From NCBI GenBank assembly GCA_020747065.1, contig JAGMVK010000006.1, forward strand, positions 2,914,001 through 2,978,000: 64,000 nucleotides of DNA, read 5' to 3'. The notes below the pieces were generated by a model. The model was not told where the DNA came from. It saw only the letters and a list, made by a program, of their open reading frames with translations, and searched no databases. Position numbers and translations under genes: made by a program. Of this stretch, positions 48,801-60,641 are shown piece by piece. The first letter of the stretch is position 1. Each line of letters opens with the position of its first letter. Source of the stretch: Cadophora sp. MPI-SDFR-AT-0126 (Eukaryota > Ascomycota > Leotiomycetes > Helotiales > Ploettnerulaceae).

Positions 48801-49849
48801 GTGTTGTAGAAGAAATAGGGGGCGAGGAGCCTATAAATATAGGGTCTTTTGAGAGTGAGTGTACTGAAGCTTGGGAGGCTTTAGGGAGTGATTCCAGGGG
48901 TGATAGGCTCTGATTCCCCTGGGGACGGCCTATTTGCGATAATCAAGGGAGATATGGGCTGTCCGAGGGTAGGCTAGGTGTGGAGGGTGTAGGGGTGCGT
49001 GGTGTAGTTGGTACAGGGGTCGATATAGCGTCCTTGAAGCTTGGTGTAGGGGAGGGGGGACCTGTGGACGCGCTATAGAGGTCGTCGTCTAAGGAGCTAT
49101 CTTTAATTATAGGCTATTTAGGCTCTATAAGGGCTCTCTTCTAGCGTGTTATAGGGCGTTCAATACCTGGAGAGAGGGTTCTCGTAAGGCGTTTAGTGGA
49201 CGGCTTCCCGGGGGGTGTAGTAGTTGAGTGCTAAGTCTTTGGGGGTATATAGCCTGTAGCGACGATCTGGGCGTAGGTAAGAGGAGACCGCGGGGTTGTA
49301 GGTACTAAGGTTTTAAGGTATTAAGAGCTTGTAAATGCTGAGGTTTCAGGGCGTTAAGAGCCTATAGACGCTGGAGAGGCTCTTGCTCAAGGGGTAGACG
49401 CTCTGAAGGGAGCTAGAAGCTGAGGGAGGTTGATTACAGGGTACGGGGTGCCTGTAGTATCGTCGATTTCAGCGTCTATAGGTGCTGTCCCCGGTAGTGC
49501 TATGTGGATTCGGTGTTGCGTTGAGAGCCTGGAATTACCGATAATTCCGTGTATTTTAGCGCTATGAGTCTTAACTCCGTGGGCTCCTTTACACGCTGTA
49601 GCGCATGTAGGACAGGGAGTAAGCCCTATAGGCTGCAATTGAAGCTCTGTATATGAATCAGTAGGGTGCTTTTTTCGAATATGATCGAGAATATTGATAT
49701 ATTCATTTTTACAAGAGGGGCACTCGAAAGGCATAGTTTAGAGGGTAGTAGGGAGTAAAAGGAGAAAAGAAGTGAACTCAGGGGTAGAGTTATAGTAGGT
49801 AAAGCTTATTGTAGTAGTAGATTTCTACTGTAAAACCATAGAAAGAGTT

Positions 49850-50290
49850 AAGATCGTAGGTGGGCGGTAGTATAGGGTAACTAAGTTATAGAGGGTATAT
49901 AGGGTAGCTGAGTTGTATAGGGTGACTAGGGTGTGTAGGGTATAAAGGGTAACTGAGTTGTGAGGGGTGTGTAGGGTAACTGAGTTGTAAGGGATATGTA
50001 GAGTAGTTGAGTTGTAGAGGGTAGGTGAGTTGTAGGGGGTAGGGGGGTTGTGTAGGGTAGGGGAATCGTGTAGGGTAATCGAGTTATGCAGGGTAATCGA
50101 GTTGTGTAGGGTAGAGGGATTGTGAAAGTTATGTAGGGTAGAGGAATTATGTAGGGTAAGGGAGTTGTGCAGGGTAGGGGAGTTATGCAGGGTAGGGGAG
50201 TTGTGCAGGGTAGGGGGGTTGTGAAAGTTATGCAGGGTAATCCAGTTGTGAAAGTTATGCAGGGTAATCGAGTTGTGAAGAGAGAGTATA
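49850..50290. repeat. 18-bp-type minisatellite in the retrotransposon 5' region
   Basis: Imperfect tandem units of about 18 bp of the form GAGTTGTGCAGGGTAGGG, with variant lengths, lie just upstream (minus strand) of the retrotransposon start codon. Like the 3' array, the units contain AGGGTA. Confidence 0.8.
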
Positions 50291-50560
50291 AAGAGAGAGT
50301 GAAGTAAGTGAGAGTAAAGTAGTTAAGAGTAAAGTAAGTAAGAGTAAGGTAATTGAGAGTAAGGTAGTTAAAAAATAATTAAAGGGGAAATCGACGGTAT
50401 ATAACCCTATCCTCGATTCTATTCCCGATCCTATCTATAACCCTATCCCCGAATGCTTTAAAATCGAAGCTTTGAAATTAAGGGTTTAAAATCCGATGAT
50501 TTAAAATCAATGATTTAAAATCCGACGATTTGAAATCAAATATTAAACTTTAGAACTATT
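50291..50560. repeat. Simple purine-rich and GATTTAAAATC-type repeats
   Basis: First AGAGTAAAGTAAGT-like purine repeats, then short TTTAAAATC/GATGATTT units. No coding potential. Confidence 0.55.
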
Positions 50561-51080
50561 TCTAACCTTAATTATAACTTTAAATATAACCTTGATTTTA
50601 AACTTAACTTAAAGTATAACCCTAAGCTCGACCCTAAGGTTAATCCTAAGGTTGACTCTTAGCCTGACCCTAAGCCTGACCTTAAGTATTATATATAATA
50701 TATATAATATATATATAATAAATTAAGGCTAGCGCCTTGCATCGCTTCGCGATAAATTTGAGAGTATAGAGTTGACCCTAAGGTTGACCCTAAGTATTAA
50801 ATTTAAATAATATATATAATATATATAATATATCAAGGCTAGCGCCTTGTATCGCTTCGCGATAAATTTGAGGGTATAGAGTTAACTCTAAGCTCGACCC
50901 TAAGCTTGATCCTAAGTCTGACCCTAAGCCTAACTCTAAGCCTGACCCTAAGCCTGACCTTAAGTATTATATATATAATATATATAATATATTAAGGCTA
51001 GCGTCTTGTATCGCTTCGCGATAAATTTGGAGGTATAGGGTCGACCCTAAGCCTGACCCTAAGCTTGATCCTAAGTATTA
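50561..51080. repeat. Degenerate CCCTAA-rich array with three hairpin-containing units
   Basis: Many CCCTAA or one-base variants spaced by GCTTGA/GGTTGA (12-bp period), interrupted by three copies of a unit at about 50725, 50835 and 50994. Each unit has an AT-rich TATA run, the inverted repeat AAGGC-TAGC-GCCTT and the inverted repeat ATCGC-TTC-GCGAT. CCCTAA is the usual fungal telomere repeat read on this strand, but here it is degenerate and internal. Confidence 0.75.
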
Positions 51081-51280
51081 TATATATTCTATACGTCCTG
51101 TTGGTCCTTGGATGCTAAGGAGTCGGGTTCGCGTAAATTACCCTTTTGAATTTCGCGGTCAATGAGCTAGCCGCTTTGAATTTTACGGTCAAAGCACTAG
51201 CCTATTTGGGATTTCGCGATCATCGCCGTTTGTTTTAGGGGTTTCAGGAATTTTTGAGCTTTTAACCTCGTTTTAATCAA

Positions 51281-54200
51281 TTGCCAATCATGCCACAGGC
51301 TCCTCGAAAGCGCAGTCGATCTTCAAAATATGCCTCTAAGGAAGAGAAAGCGAGGGAAGACGTGATCAAGAAACGGGCCGGGAGACGACTTCAATCTGCT
51401 GCAGCTCGGCAAGATATTCGATTCCGATTCTACAATACTGAACAGATACAGGCTATGGCTATGGCACCTTTATCTGTACACCAAGCGCATTTGCAATCAC
51501 TAAACGGTCTCGATATCCTTGCAGATGCAGCAACCTCCCGATCTCGAGTCGCTGTATCTGAGCTTGCAAGGCTTCTAGTCCTTGCTCCAAACGAAATCAG
51601 TAGTAGGAGTAGTGATTCAAACCTCTACTCTGCGAATATACCTGCGCTATCTGCTAAAGACTTGCTATCTTCTTACCTAAAATCACTGCTCCCGCAAGAG
51701 GTTTGCTCCACGACTGATTAATATGAAACGGTTTGTGCTCGTTTGAAGTCGCCAGAACTAATAAGATTAAATTCTTATTCTACAAACGAAGTAATGCAGG
51801 ATAACAATTATTTTACTCTTAACAACGATGACAAGATACTCTCTACTTCGGCTTTTCAATTAAGTTATACTACCCCGGCACCTACAGTGGATGAAGATAG
51901 CAATATATAGCAGGTGATTAAGCACCTAAATAACTTGGCGAACGCAGATACGAAGAGCATAATTAAAGAAGTCGATGGCATGACTGAAGAAGGCGTTGGT
52001 ATATCTGAAGATGGCTTAAGCAGAGGACGGGAAGACGGGAACATAAGTGATTAGGAAGCAGGCGACGAGGGAATCGATTCTGATTTTGAATTTCTATTAA
52101 AGGACGCCTTTGAAACAGACTCAGATTTGGAACCGGACTTCTTACTTGACAACAACGAGATGGATACCGAAGACGGTCTCGATATCGTTCAATCGAATAG
52201 CTCCTTAGCAAAAGCCTTTTTGGAAAAGACGTAGGATCATCTCTGTAATTGCAAGAAGGAAGAAAACACGAAATCAAGTGAAGAGCTTATATTCAGTCTT
52301 AAGCAGATGGCAGAGTACTGGCAAAATCTTGGTATGCCAGATGCAATTGGCCCTGCATCACTCTCACCTAAGACAGGCAAAGAAGAAAGCACACATATCG
52401 AATAGTTTTCGGTATTAAGCGGTAAAGACCAACATTCACGCTTGTGCCTTGAGAAGTCCCAGCATAGCAATCCAAGCATCAAACGCACTTGGGATATAGA
52501 TAGCATTATCTCTTGGGCCTCATGCTTATCCATCAATCAAGGGCTTTACGTCTCGTATTTTCCTTCAGTGACGAGAAATATCAGAACTAGCGTTCATGTC
52601 TTTCATCAAGGGAAGGCTCTGAACCTCATTCCTTATCTTTGATTAGGTAGTAGGCGCCAATCACTCTAATTTAGCGTATATGTTTTCTTTCCCGGAATCT
52701 CCCATGTCTGTCGAACAACGTCGTATCTTACTAGAGATGAACGGCGTATATGGGTTAATAGACTCCTCTTGCCAGCGATTCGTCGCATTTGTTCACCTAA
52801 TGTAATCCAATATCACCCCCGGTCTTTTGATGACGTCGAAAGCAAAGCCTATAGTCGCCGGCAAGAAAATTGCTCGAGCATGGTCCAGAACGATATAGAT
52901 ATGCATCATTATCTCCCTTTACAGTACTTAGAGGCGATTTAGTGCTATATGACTTAAAGCATTGAATATCCTGATCTAATTAAGTTTCGCGGGATATTTA
53001 TTGTTTTAAGTGCGAAGAATATCAAGCTGAAAGCGTGAACATCAATCTTTTAAGAATATCGTACAAAGATCATAGATCACCTTTGTTAAGTATTAGACTA
53101 GTTCAAAGCCGATCTCTCTAATACCTGGATAAATATTAGTCTTGAGGATATTACTGCTTCAAGCAACAGCATATTCCTAATGAAAAGTCAATACTTGAAA
53201 CCTTAGATTAACTTTATAAAACATAGTAGTCAATCTCCACTATTAGCACTGGAGTGTTTTAATTGGAACCTAATTAGTTAGGCTGGTAGTACTAGGGTTG
53301 AGACTCGCAGAACACATCCCTTATGTAAGGGAGGCATCGCCTATGGTTAACGATATAATATCAATAAAGATATTTTCTCTACAGTCTTTAAGCACGACTA
53401 TAGCCTGTTTAGTAAGTTACACTTGGAGGGAATGACATGTCCACCTTCGCTGCTTGATGCGTGGATAGTGGCTGCTTGGCAATATCGAAACGCCGGGCTG
53501 GCGACCTTGTTGAAATCTACGCAGCAACTTAAGCGGCTTCGAAAAGCGTTTGAGGCCATGAAATACCGCATCCGATACGCCTTAGACAACTCTCTCAGGA
53601 CTAGCTTTAGCACTCGAGAAGAATATCGTATATCTTGGGAATTGTTTATAAATGTAAATCCCTTTACAGTACACCCATATAGTTCTCACCGTCCATTCTG
53701 GATTTTACCGACAGCCCACGTTAATGAATTCATGCGGTGGGAGTTCAATCGATGGATTTCTACTATCGACGTTGTCCGAGTGCGAGGTGCTTAGCGTAAT
53801 GCTAGCTGGGAAGACTATTAGAGAAATATAATCATAGTCACGATTCTCCTTTGTTCTCTGATAGCAAGTATTAATTGTTATCATATTGCAAAGCGATCTT
53901 AGTTATTTAAGAATAAATACAAAAATCGAGATAGCAAATATCTCCGGGGTCTGGATTTTGAAAGCAGTATATGTTATAATAGCCTTGCTTAGTTACTTCG
54001 TGATCTCTTTAGTTGGCCTGACTTGCACTTATATAATGAGCTTATTACATTAATCAGCTTTACTTTTAATGGTTTGCAGGGTGTATTTCGCAACTGGAAA
54101 GATGTGAATGCGATTAATCAAGAATACTGCAAAGCCCAAGATCTGGAGTATTACCTTGAAACTAGTCAGCCAAATAATTATTCAGATATGCTAGACTATA

Positions 54201-55490
54201 TGCGTAAGATGGTTTATTAATACTTTGTGCTTTAAGTGATTCAGTAGCTTTCTATTAATCTAAATCTTAAGGATACAGATACAAAGCTACAGTAAGAGCA
54301 TTAAGGACTTAGCTTTGATATTATTTATAGTTTGTTAGGCGAGGTGCCTTATTTAGTACAAGTGCGAAAAGGAAGGCATAGTTTGGGAAATACATACCCC
54401 GAAAGGGTACAAGGTCTCTTTAATTGGAATGATGATATCCCTTGTATATTCTGGGATCAGTGCTATTACCGATAGCTCGCGCGGAAATTTTACAAGAGTA
54501 TCTTAGTATATATTAGCCTCGCTGATACCGAGGATTGGAAAAATTCACTTGGGAGACACGCTTTGCTGTACTTTTAGATTATCCCAAATTACAATAAGTA
54601 TAGTTTATTTACTAAGTTAGTTAGGTTAGTCAATTGACCCGCTGTTAGTTGGTCATTCATCACTGGTCTTTGCAAGTGGAATTTAAGCAAAGATGACGAG
54701 GACCTATGCAACGAAGGACGGTAGTTGTTTGGTGGGATTAAGTATATGGGCGGCCATCCCAGCTCTTTTGCACTCGATGGTGAAGCTAGCCCAGAAGCTA
54801 CGGAAGACGAGTCTTAGGCCATTCCGGTTTATGTTATTAATTTTAGGTGTGATATTCCTTTTACAAAGATACCAGATCTAATCAAGAAGGGCTTCGAAGT
54901 CTGTCGACGACTATTCGCAAATGGTAATCCTAAGGTGCTGGCACATTACCAACTCACTCGTGATTGCCTTGAGTAGTGCCTTGGTGACCCTCTTTGTGAT
55001 ATTCTCCTAATAGTTGTACTAGCATTTGCTTCCTCCACTGACACGCCGACACTGCTAATCCACAATTATAAATTCGAAGTTGGGCCACGGAAAGATCCTA
55101 GGCTACTTGCAATAACCCTCGCTATACGAATGCTTTAGTTCCTTTGTCCTTAGAGTTTCCCTTGGGATAAAGACGATAGCATAGTTCTCTGTATTTCCGA
55201 GATGACGAAGAAGATAGGTTTGTTCGATATTTTTTTATCACTCAGGTCTTCCAACTAACAACTAGATTAGAACACAAAGGCGTGAATAATCGGATCTTAC
55301 GGAAACTGGGATAAGTTGAACCTTGGAAATATGGATTTTGATATACTCTATAAAACAGCGAATTGAGTTTGCGGCCACGAGAGAAGCTTTTAGCTTTGCG
55401 AACAGAGTTGCTCTCGCTCATAAATAACCCTGTGGCATTTATTAAGCGAATCTTCGATAGTGATGATAAAGCTTAGGTTGGATATTGTTT
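51281..55490 (+). pseudogene. Unnamed long repeat-family ORF, copy A
   Basis: The frame starts at 51281 (or ATG 51290) with a basic segment (APRKRSRSSKY, EEKAREDVIKKRAGRRLQ). It continues through an acidic region (DAFETDSDLEPDF) and, with many stops and frame changes, conserved-looking blocks: GLYVSYFPSVTRNIRTSVH, FHQGKALNLIPYL, FFPGISHVCRTTSYLTRDE, HPRSFDDVESKAYSRRQE, VLSAKNIKLKA, NINKDIFSTVF, MRWEFNRWIS, FTFNGLQGVFRNWK, MVKLAQKLRK, IPFTKIPDLIKKGFE and PWDKDDSIVL. Only the first 146 residues are open. No named domain is recognised. Stops at Trp/Gln positions indicate RIP, so the family was repeated and is probably mobile. Confidence 0.55.
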
Positions 55491-55899
55491 TGGGATCCTT
55501 AGATAATTATATTAGCATTATTAGCCTTCCCTTCGATAACGTCACTATTACCTTCAAGAATTAGCATGTGTTATACCCAGAAAAACACTAATATAAGATC
55601 CCGTTTAGGCTGAAGTATTGCACTTTCCGTCTTGCTACAGCAGCGACGCGGGAAACATGGTACGTTGTTATACACTCGATCGTGACTTCTGTAGTTGAGC
55701 TCTTAGGGTCACGACGCGCTCGCCGCCTCCAAAAGGCTGCGTCAAGTAAGTCAAGTGCTCTTAAAACTTATCATGCTTAAGTACTAGTATTCTACATTAA
55801 GTTGCTCTTTTTCTTGGGTAAGCTACTCAGTGAGTGAATTAAATCTTCTTGAAGCTTGAATAGTTCCTTAGATTAAACATTATTCGGCAATAAGTGGAT

Positions 55900-56199
55900 G
55901 ACCTTTTAGCAGCGCTTTATAAAAGACTGGCCGGAGCATGTAGCGCACTACTCATACAATAGCTTCTGGATAGAGAATGAGTTGGTCTTTTATGCCTACG
56001 ATTATAAGGTAAATATCGAGATCGAGGTTAGTGAAGGAGTTCAGGTTCTGGATAAAGAAAAGCGGCTGCGGCTAGTCAACGATTTGGAGGACATATTAAA
56101 TAATGACTTGAGCGATGACGAGGGGTCAGGGGAGAGACAGAATAGCCGAAGTCAGCAAAGCGAAGCCGATTTTGTAGTAGAGGGCGCGGTACGTTAATT
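55900..56199 (+). pseudogene. Possible C-terminal segment of the same unnamed family
   Basis: The frame with NSFWIENELVFYAYDY, an acidic tail (LEDILNNDLSDDEGSGE) and a stop at 56197 could be the end of the preceding ORF or a separate piece. No domain is recognised. Confidence 0.3.
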
Positions 56200-56204
56200 A
56201 CAGA

Positions 56205-58120
56205 ATGAATAGGCAACTTGGGTCATCGCCAGAAGGGCTCTACTCCGATGGTCTAAAACAGTTAGCCACGGAGCTGGACCAGAAGTACGACCTCGAGAAC
56301 ATTAGCAGCCTGTCGTACGCATTGGCTGTTGATTTATACTACTTAAAGTCTGATCTAGTGGATGTTGAAGAAAAACTAGCACTTTGTTTACTTACTGATT
56401 ATAACACTGTTCAACGGGAGTATGGGTCATCTCGCGGAGTATTAGATATGACTTTCTATCCTCTTGCCTTTCACCTCGCCTATGGGAACTTTACTTCTCT
56501 GGGCCCACCACGATTCCTTAATAATCATGTCTTTACTATTATAAAGGACAATATGAGCTTCTAGAATAACGGAGCGGATGTTTTGTTTTGCAACTTACTT
56601 TTAGGTGTACAGCAATATCAAGCGCTCGATCCGGTATAACCCTAAGGATTTATTAGTTACCTAAGGAATTGCTACAGCTGCGCTAATACTACCAGCTTCT
56701 GAAGCTCAAGGGGCAGCACGCATTAAGAGTAAGTAGTAGCATCTCCTACAACGACTCCAAGGCAATACTACTCCTAAGGATCCCGAGGCTTCGCGGCTGT
56801 TTGCGCGCGAACGTCAACGTATCCTCTGCGCCGTTGCAAAAGACGAGTTTTTTGCTTTGATGTGGCAGGTTTACTTCTCTTACGGCAAAATCTGCGAACT
56901 ATTTTGCAGCTTATCTTTTAACTAATGCAGTTTTACCTCTAAGAAATACAGCACTACACAAAGCTACTGCGCTACTTCTAGCCGACCGTGTTTTCTTAGA
57001 TCCTTAATTTGTTTACGCAAGTATTTGATCTTAAAATTAGTAAGATACTAAAGCGCTTTTACGCGCAAGGCTCTTAAGGATTGGGTATAGTATTATTGGA
57101 AGGGGTGGCGGCGCTGAATCAACTTGAGTACTACTGTTTCACCGGGACTCCGATAGCTCTGATAAGCAGTGTCCTCGGGCCCCTCAAGACGATAGAGAGC
57201 TTAGAGAAGAGTAAGTAGTTATATCTTAATTCGCAATTCTTAGATCTACGAATTAAAGAGGGAAGCTTAGATATTATGCGGTAACCGCGGGCTCGGAACA
57301 GGCGACCTATCTTTATGCATACAGTATTACTTAGGTTTCATTACAGTCCAGAAGTTGCTACTAACCGCTATAGTCTTATCTAGTTTTATAATCTAGAGGG
57401 AAGTTAATCAATGGTCTAGCTAGAGCAACACAGTTCCTAAAAGAGCTCTTTTGTGACCTCTGGATCCCACAGATAGTTACGTATATCAGCTATCAGCTCC
57501 GAAAGCGGCTTAGTCTGAATAGTGAGAAGGACGAAGATATGTTGCTAAAAGAATTGGAGGTGAAGTAGCAATAATATGCTTTAGTAAAGACTTAGGAGAA
57601 ATCTCCAAACCCTTTCTCGTGAAGGTTTGCCTTCCCCCCTGGAGCCCGAAACCTCTTGAAGAATAGATACTTTAAAGACTATAGCTAATCATTTGATAGC
57701 CTTTATAAACCCATCTGGATCCTGGCGGCTCCCAATGCAGTACGCTCTACTGCCACATATAAAGCCCGGCAGGATTTCGCAGAAGAGGTATATAATAGCT
57801 ACGTTAATAACAACTAAGCTGTCCGGCAAGCGCTGTTCTTTCTCCACTTAATATGGTTTACCGTACTATACACTACCTTTACATTTACTACGGCTAAACG
57901 TATTATAGAGAAGCAGTAGCTTGGCGGACTTGCTGCGGCCCTTTTATCTAACAAGATTGAATACATACCCGGATCTCACCGGTCTTGGGTCATATATCGA
58001 CGCGTGGTTCGGCTAATTGGACTATCTCCACTTCCCCGAGCTATAGCAGCCCGACCCGGAAGTCTCAAAAGAGCAGCTATTAAGGCAGAGTATCGAGCAA
58101 ACCGGCCTATAAAGCGTTGA
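56205..58120 (+). pseudogene. Second unnamed ORF of the repeat family
   Basis: The frame 56205-56564 is open (119 residues: GLYSDGLKQLATELDQKY, LSYALAVDLYYL, LLTDYNTVQREYGSSRGVLDM, FTIIKDNMSF) and then continues with stops to about 58.1 kb, including HRSWVIYRRVVRLIGLSPLPR near 57.98 kb. It has the same decay style as copy A and no named domain. It may be a second ORF of the same element or another element fused by decay. Confidence 0.4.
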
Positions 58121-58760
58121 GCGATTGATCTAGGGTGTACTGTTCCCTTTGTCCGCATCTTGGACATTGTGGAGGAAGGCTTCTACGCGCTTACTAGATT
58201 GTTTTCTAAGGGTAACCAACGGATCTTGGAACACTATTATATTACATATAACTACTTGAAGAACTGCCTTAGTGATCCATTCTGTAACGTGCTTCTGATA
58301 CTTGTGTTAATATTCAGCTCCTCTTTTGTCATACTATTAGTACTAGTGAATAGGAGTGGATTTAAAGCTGGGCTACGGAAGGACGCAGTACAGTTTGCGG
58401 CTAACTTGGCGACATGTATGTTGTGGTTCCTTTAGTTATATGCATTTCCCTGGGATAGAGATGACGGGATAGTGCTGCAGATCTTAGAGATAACAAAGAA
58501 GATTAAGTACAAAGGTGTTGGAAATCAGCTACTCTGGGAGTTAGGCTAGGTGTAAGTGCAAGGATATCGGCCTAATCCACGGAATAGCGAGCTAAGCTTA
58601 TGACCTGAGGGTGAGCTGCTTCGTCTCCAATCAAAACTACTGTCTCTACGAAAGGACCCAGTAGGTTTCATTGCATGTGTGTTTCATAATCGGGATGAGG
58701 TATAGGTAGACCGTTGCTCATAAATTATTCGGGAGCGGGGTTGAGAAGTTAGGGTATCGC
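58121..58760 (+). pseudogene. Unnamed repeat-family ORF, copy B (partial paralogue)
   Basis: It matches copy A from about 54.86 to 55.49 kb at roughly half of residues: IPFTKIPDLIKKGFE/VPFVRILDIVEEGFY, LFANGNPKVLAHY/LFSKGNQRILEHY, DPLCDILL/DPFCNVLL, PWDKDDSIVL/PWDRDDGIVL and NSELSL. Part is open (58160-58435). It is a diverged second member of the family lying in the same direction. Confidence 0.55.
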
Positions 58761-60095
58761 TTGACCACTTAATTGAGTCTTTATATATATATTAATTATT
58801 ATTTAAGTAATCAAATGTCGTATTTACTGTTAACATAGAGCAAAGAGTGGTTTTAGGACTCAAACATCAATTATATGCATATTTATTATGGACACAGGAT
58901 ATAGAGTTGGTTTGGGTACTCTAAACTAATTTATATGCATGGTGACGGATATTTAGGCAGTTAAACCGTCTTATGACCGTTCGTTTTAGTCCTTAATAGT
59001 ACTCTATGCATAGTAGGTAGCATGTAAGGACCTACGTGCCGTATCGCCGCTCTTTTCAGCACTCAATACTACTTGTGAGTACTCGAGCGGGGTATCGCTG
59101 CCAACTCCTACTAACTCTATTATACTCTTAAGTACTCAAGCGGGGTATCGCTGCTAATTCATACTAATTATATGCACTATGATCAGGTAACTATTTGCGA
59201 ACATGGCTTTTCACTGGATAGTATATCTCTCCTGTTCTATCCTTACACGGTAGTTGGATACTGCACGCTAGTTAGATATTTGTATCTCTACTATTACGAA
59301 CAGTCTCCACCCTCTTATACTAAACAAGCTAGGCTTAACCTGTACTATGCCTATGTCTTTGGCGGGTATATCAAGGTTCTTACCTCCTAATATTTGAGTT
59401 CTGGAAAACATAGCCTATAATAATACACAATCTATTTCTATTTGCTTACAAACATTAGCTACCTACTTGCTGCATATCTCCGGCAAATGTATCTAATCGC
59501 AGCTCCAACTACGCTCTATAACCCGTGTCTCTCTTAGCGAGGGCGTGGTGTAGAGGACGGTGAAAGAGCGTGGATAATATTCCAACTAGGGTATCACTAA
59601 GTAAACGATTTATCTCCCTCTTTCCAGAGATCTGCTTTGCGCGTCTATAGCTCACACTCCTATTAGCGGTTCCTTAAGCTCTCTAAGACCGGTTTTACTC
59701 GAGAGGTGTATAGTGGGCTATACAGCGGTGTGGATGATCGATCTATCAGGCTAGGGTATCAAGGTTAACCCTTAGTGGTATTAGGGGTTATAATCCGGAG
59801 TATTAGGATTAAATATTGAGATTAAAAGTTTATTTGAAGAATACTATGATCTATTAACATGAATATTCTTATATAATTTAAGTATAAACTTTTATACTTA
59901 AGGATGAATAATTTCCTTACTAATAATTAATTAATAGCTTAAAAGTAAAAAATTTTAGTGCAATTATACTTATTAATATATACTTACTTCCTTATCTTTA
60001 TAATACAATTTCTTTATTTTTCCACACAACGCTAATTTGCTATAGCTCTAATACTATTACTAATATTTACTTCTTTCTATACACGCACGACCTAA
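58761..60095. other. AT-rich spacer with a short tandem repeat
   Basis: No supported gene. It includes a three-unit tandem repeat (59041-59170) and several TATGCAT motifs. Confidence 0.5.
59041..59170. repeat. About 52-bp tandem repeat, three units
   Basis: Units start GTATCGCCGCTC (59041), GTATCGCTGCC (59092) and GTATCGCTGCT (59145), with AGTACTCGAGCGGG / AGTACTCAAGCGGG at the unit ends. The third unit is partial. Confidence 0.65.
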
Positions 60096-60641
60096 GTGCC
60101 TTTAGAGATCACTAGTTGGATCATTTATTACGCTGGCCCATATACATCACTTCTAGGCTATCCAGGTGCCCGTTATGCATCCGTAGCCTACGTCTCGTCA
60201 GCTTTTCGAGAAGCTTACCTTGGGCAGAAGAGCGGGTTTGACTTTAACGGTAAACGCCCTGTCCCATATGGGCGACTTCGGAAACGCGACTGGCAATTTT
60301 ACCGCCGGCCGCTCGATACTCGACCTACAATCAGGGAAGCCCTCAACTTCCCGGATTTGCAGACTCTCGTACGATTTTTCACTGACGGCCTATCCTATCC
60401 TATCCTATCCTACCTTGAGCTCCGACTCCTTCATCTTCGGGCTGGGCTTCAAAGTCACGCCCTCGGTGCCGAGTCGCCGCAACTGCACAACCTGGGTTGG
60501 TTGGCACCGGGCTGCATATCCGTCTGCCATTCAGAGCTTGAATTTTCGCTCAACAGATGCCCAAGTGCCGTGTTTCATTCTATCATCGATTCATTTGCAA
60601 GAACATGGCGTTCTAATGGCTTCAAGCTGGAGAGAAATTGA
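60096..60641 (+). CDS. Hypothetical ORF with a second overlapping open frame
   Basis: An open frame of 181 codons begins in AT-rich DNA and continues into GC-richer DNA. A second frame (60220-60648) is open for 142 codons over the same bases and contains GDFGNATGNFTAGRS. Neither shows a domain I recognise, so I cannot tell which, if either, is translated. A (TATCC)4 microsatellite lies at about 60384-60405 inside both frames. It may be the surviving end of an older gene joined to decayed DNA. Confidence 0.25.
   Translation: MPLEITSWIIYYAGPYTSLLGYPGARYASVAYVSSAFREAYLGQKSGFDFNGKRPVPYGRLRKRDWQFYRRPLDTRPTIREALNFPDLQTLVRFFTDGLSYPILSYLELRLLHLRAGLQSHALGAESPQLHNLGWLAPGCISVCHSELEFSLNRCPSAVFHSIIDSFARTWRSNGFKLERN

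Larger units (their letters stand above)
45726..49734 (-). pseudogene. Retrotransposon ORF: C2H2 finger, reverse transcriptase, restriction-like endonuclease
   Basis: About 1335 codons. The N-terminus has CPSC...HIRKKH and CPTCATACK...HSAKIH zinc fingers. A Pro/Ser/Thr-rich linker holds nine-residue repeats. RT motifs include SLDLVNAYNRIG, SAEGVRQGDPIAPLLFSLAI and catalytic AYLDDIYIL. After a Cys-rich CIACG...C...H segment comes the endonuclease: RPDF, then YYDVQIVAINKD about 12 residues later, and the ORF ends LVRK. It is interrupted by a frame slip in a C5 run (47254-47258) and several stops, such as TGA at 49387 and TAA before RPDF at about 46060, both consistent with C to T change. It would nick a target site and copy RNA there by target-primed reverse transcription. 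Confidence 0.85.
45233..50290 (-). mobile_element. Non-LTR retrotransposon with restriction-like endonuclease (CRE/R2-type)
   Basis: The unit includes a long minus-strand ORF (49734 to 45726) and the minisatellites next to both its ends, which look like its 3' and 5' untranslated regions. The outer borders are inferred from where the minisatellites stop, with no target duplication found. An N-terminal C2H2 finger, RT and C-terminal restriction-like endonuclease indicate one of the early-branching, site-specific LINE clades. The copy is less RIP-damaged than elements 1 and 2. Confidence 0.75.

Noticed and set aside
48680..48913. Plus-strand open frame with LEGRLAVEA repeats
   Set aside because: It is antisense to the in-frame nonapeptide array of the retrotransposon ORF.
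45233..50400. Possible CRISPR array, suggested by regular repeats
   Set aside because: Units are directly adjacent without unique spacers and the genome is fungal; these are minisatellites.
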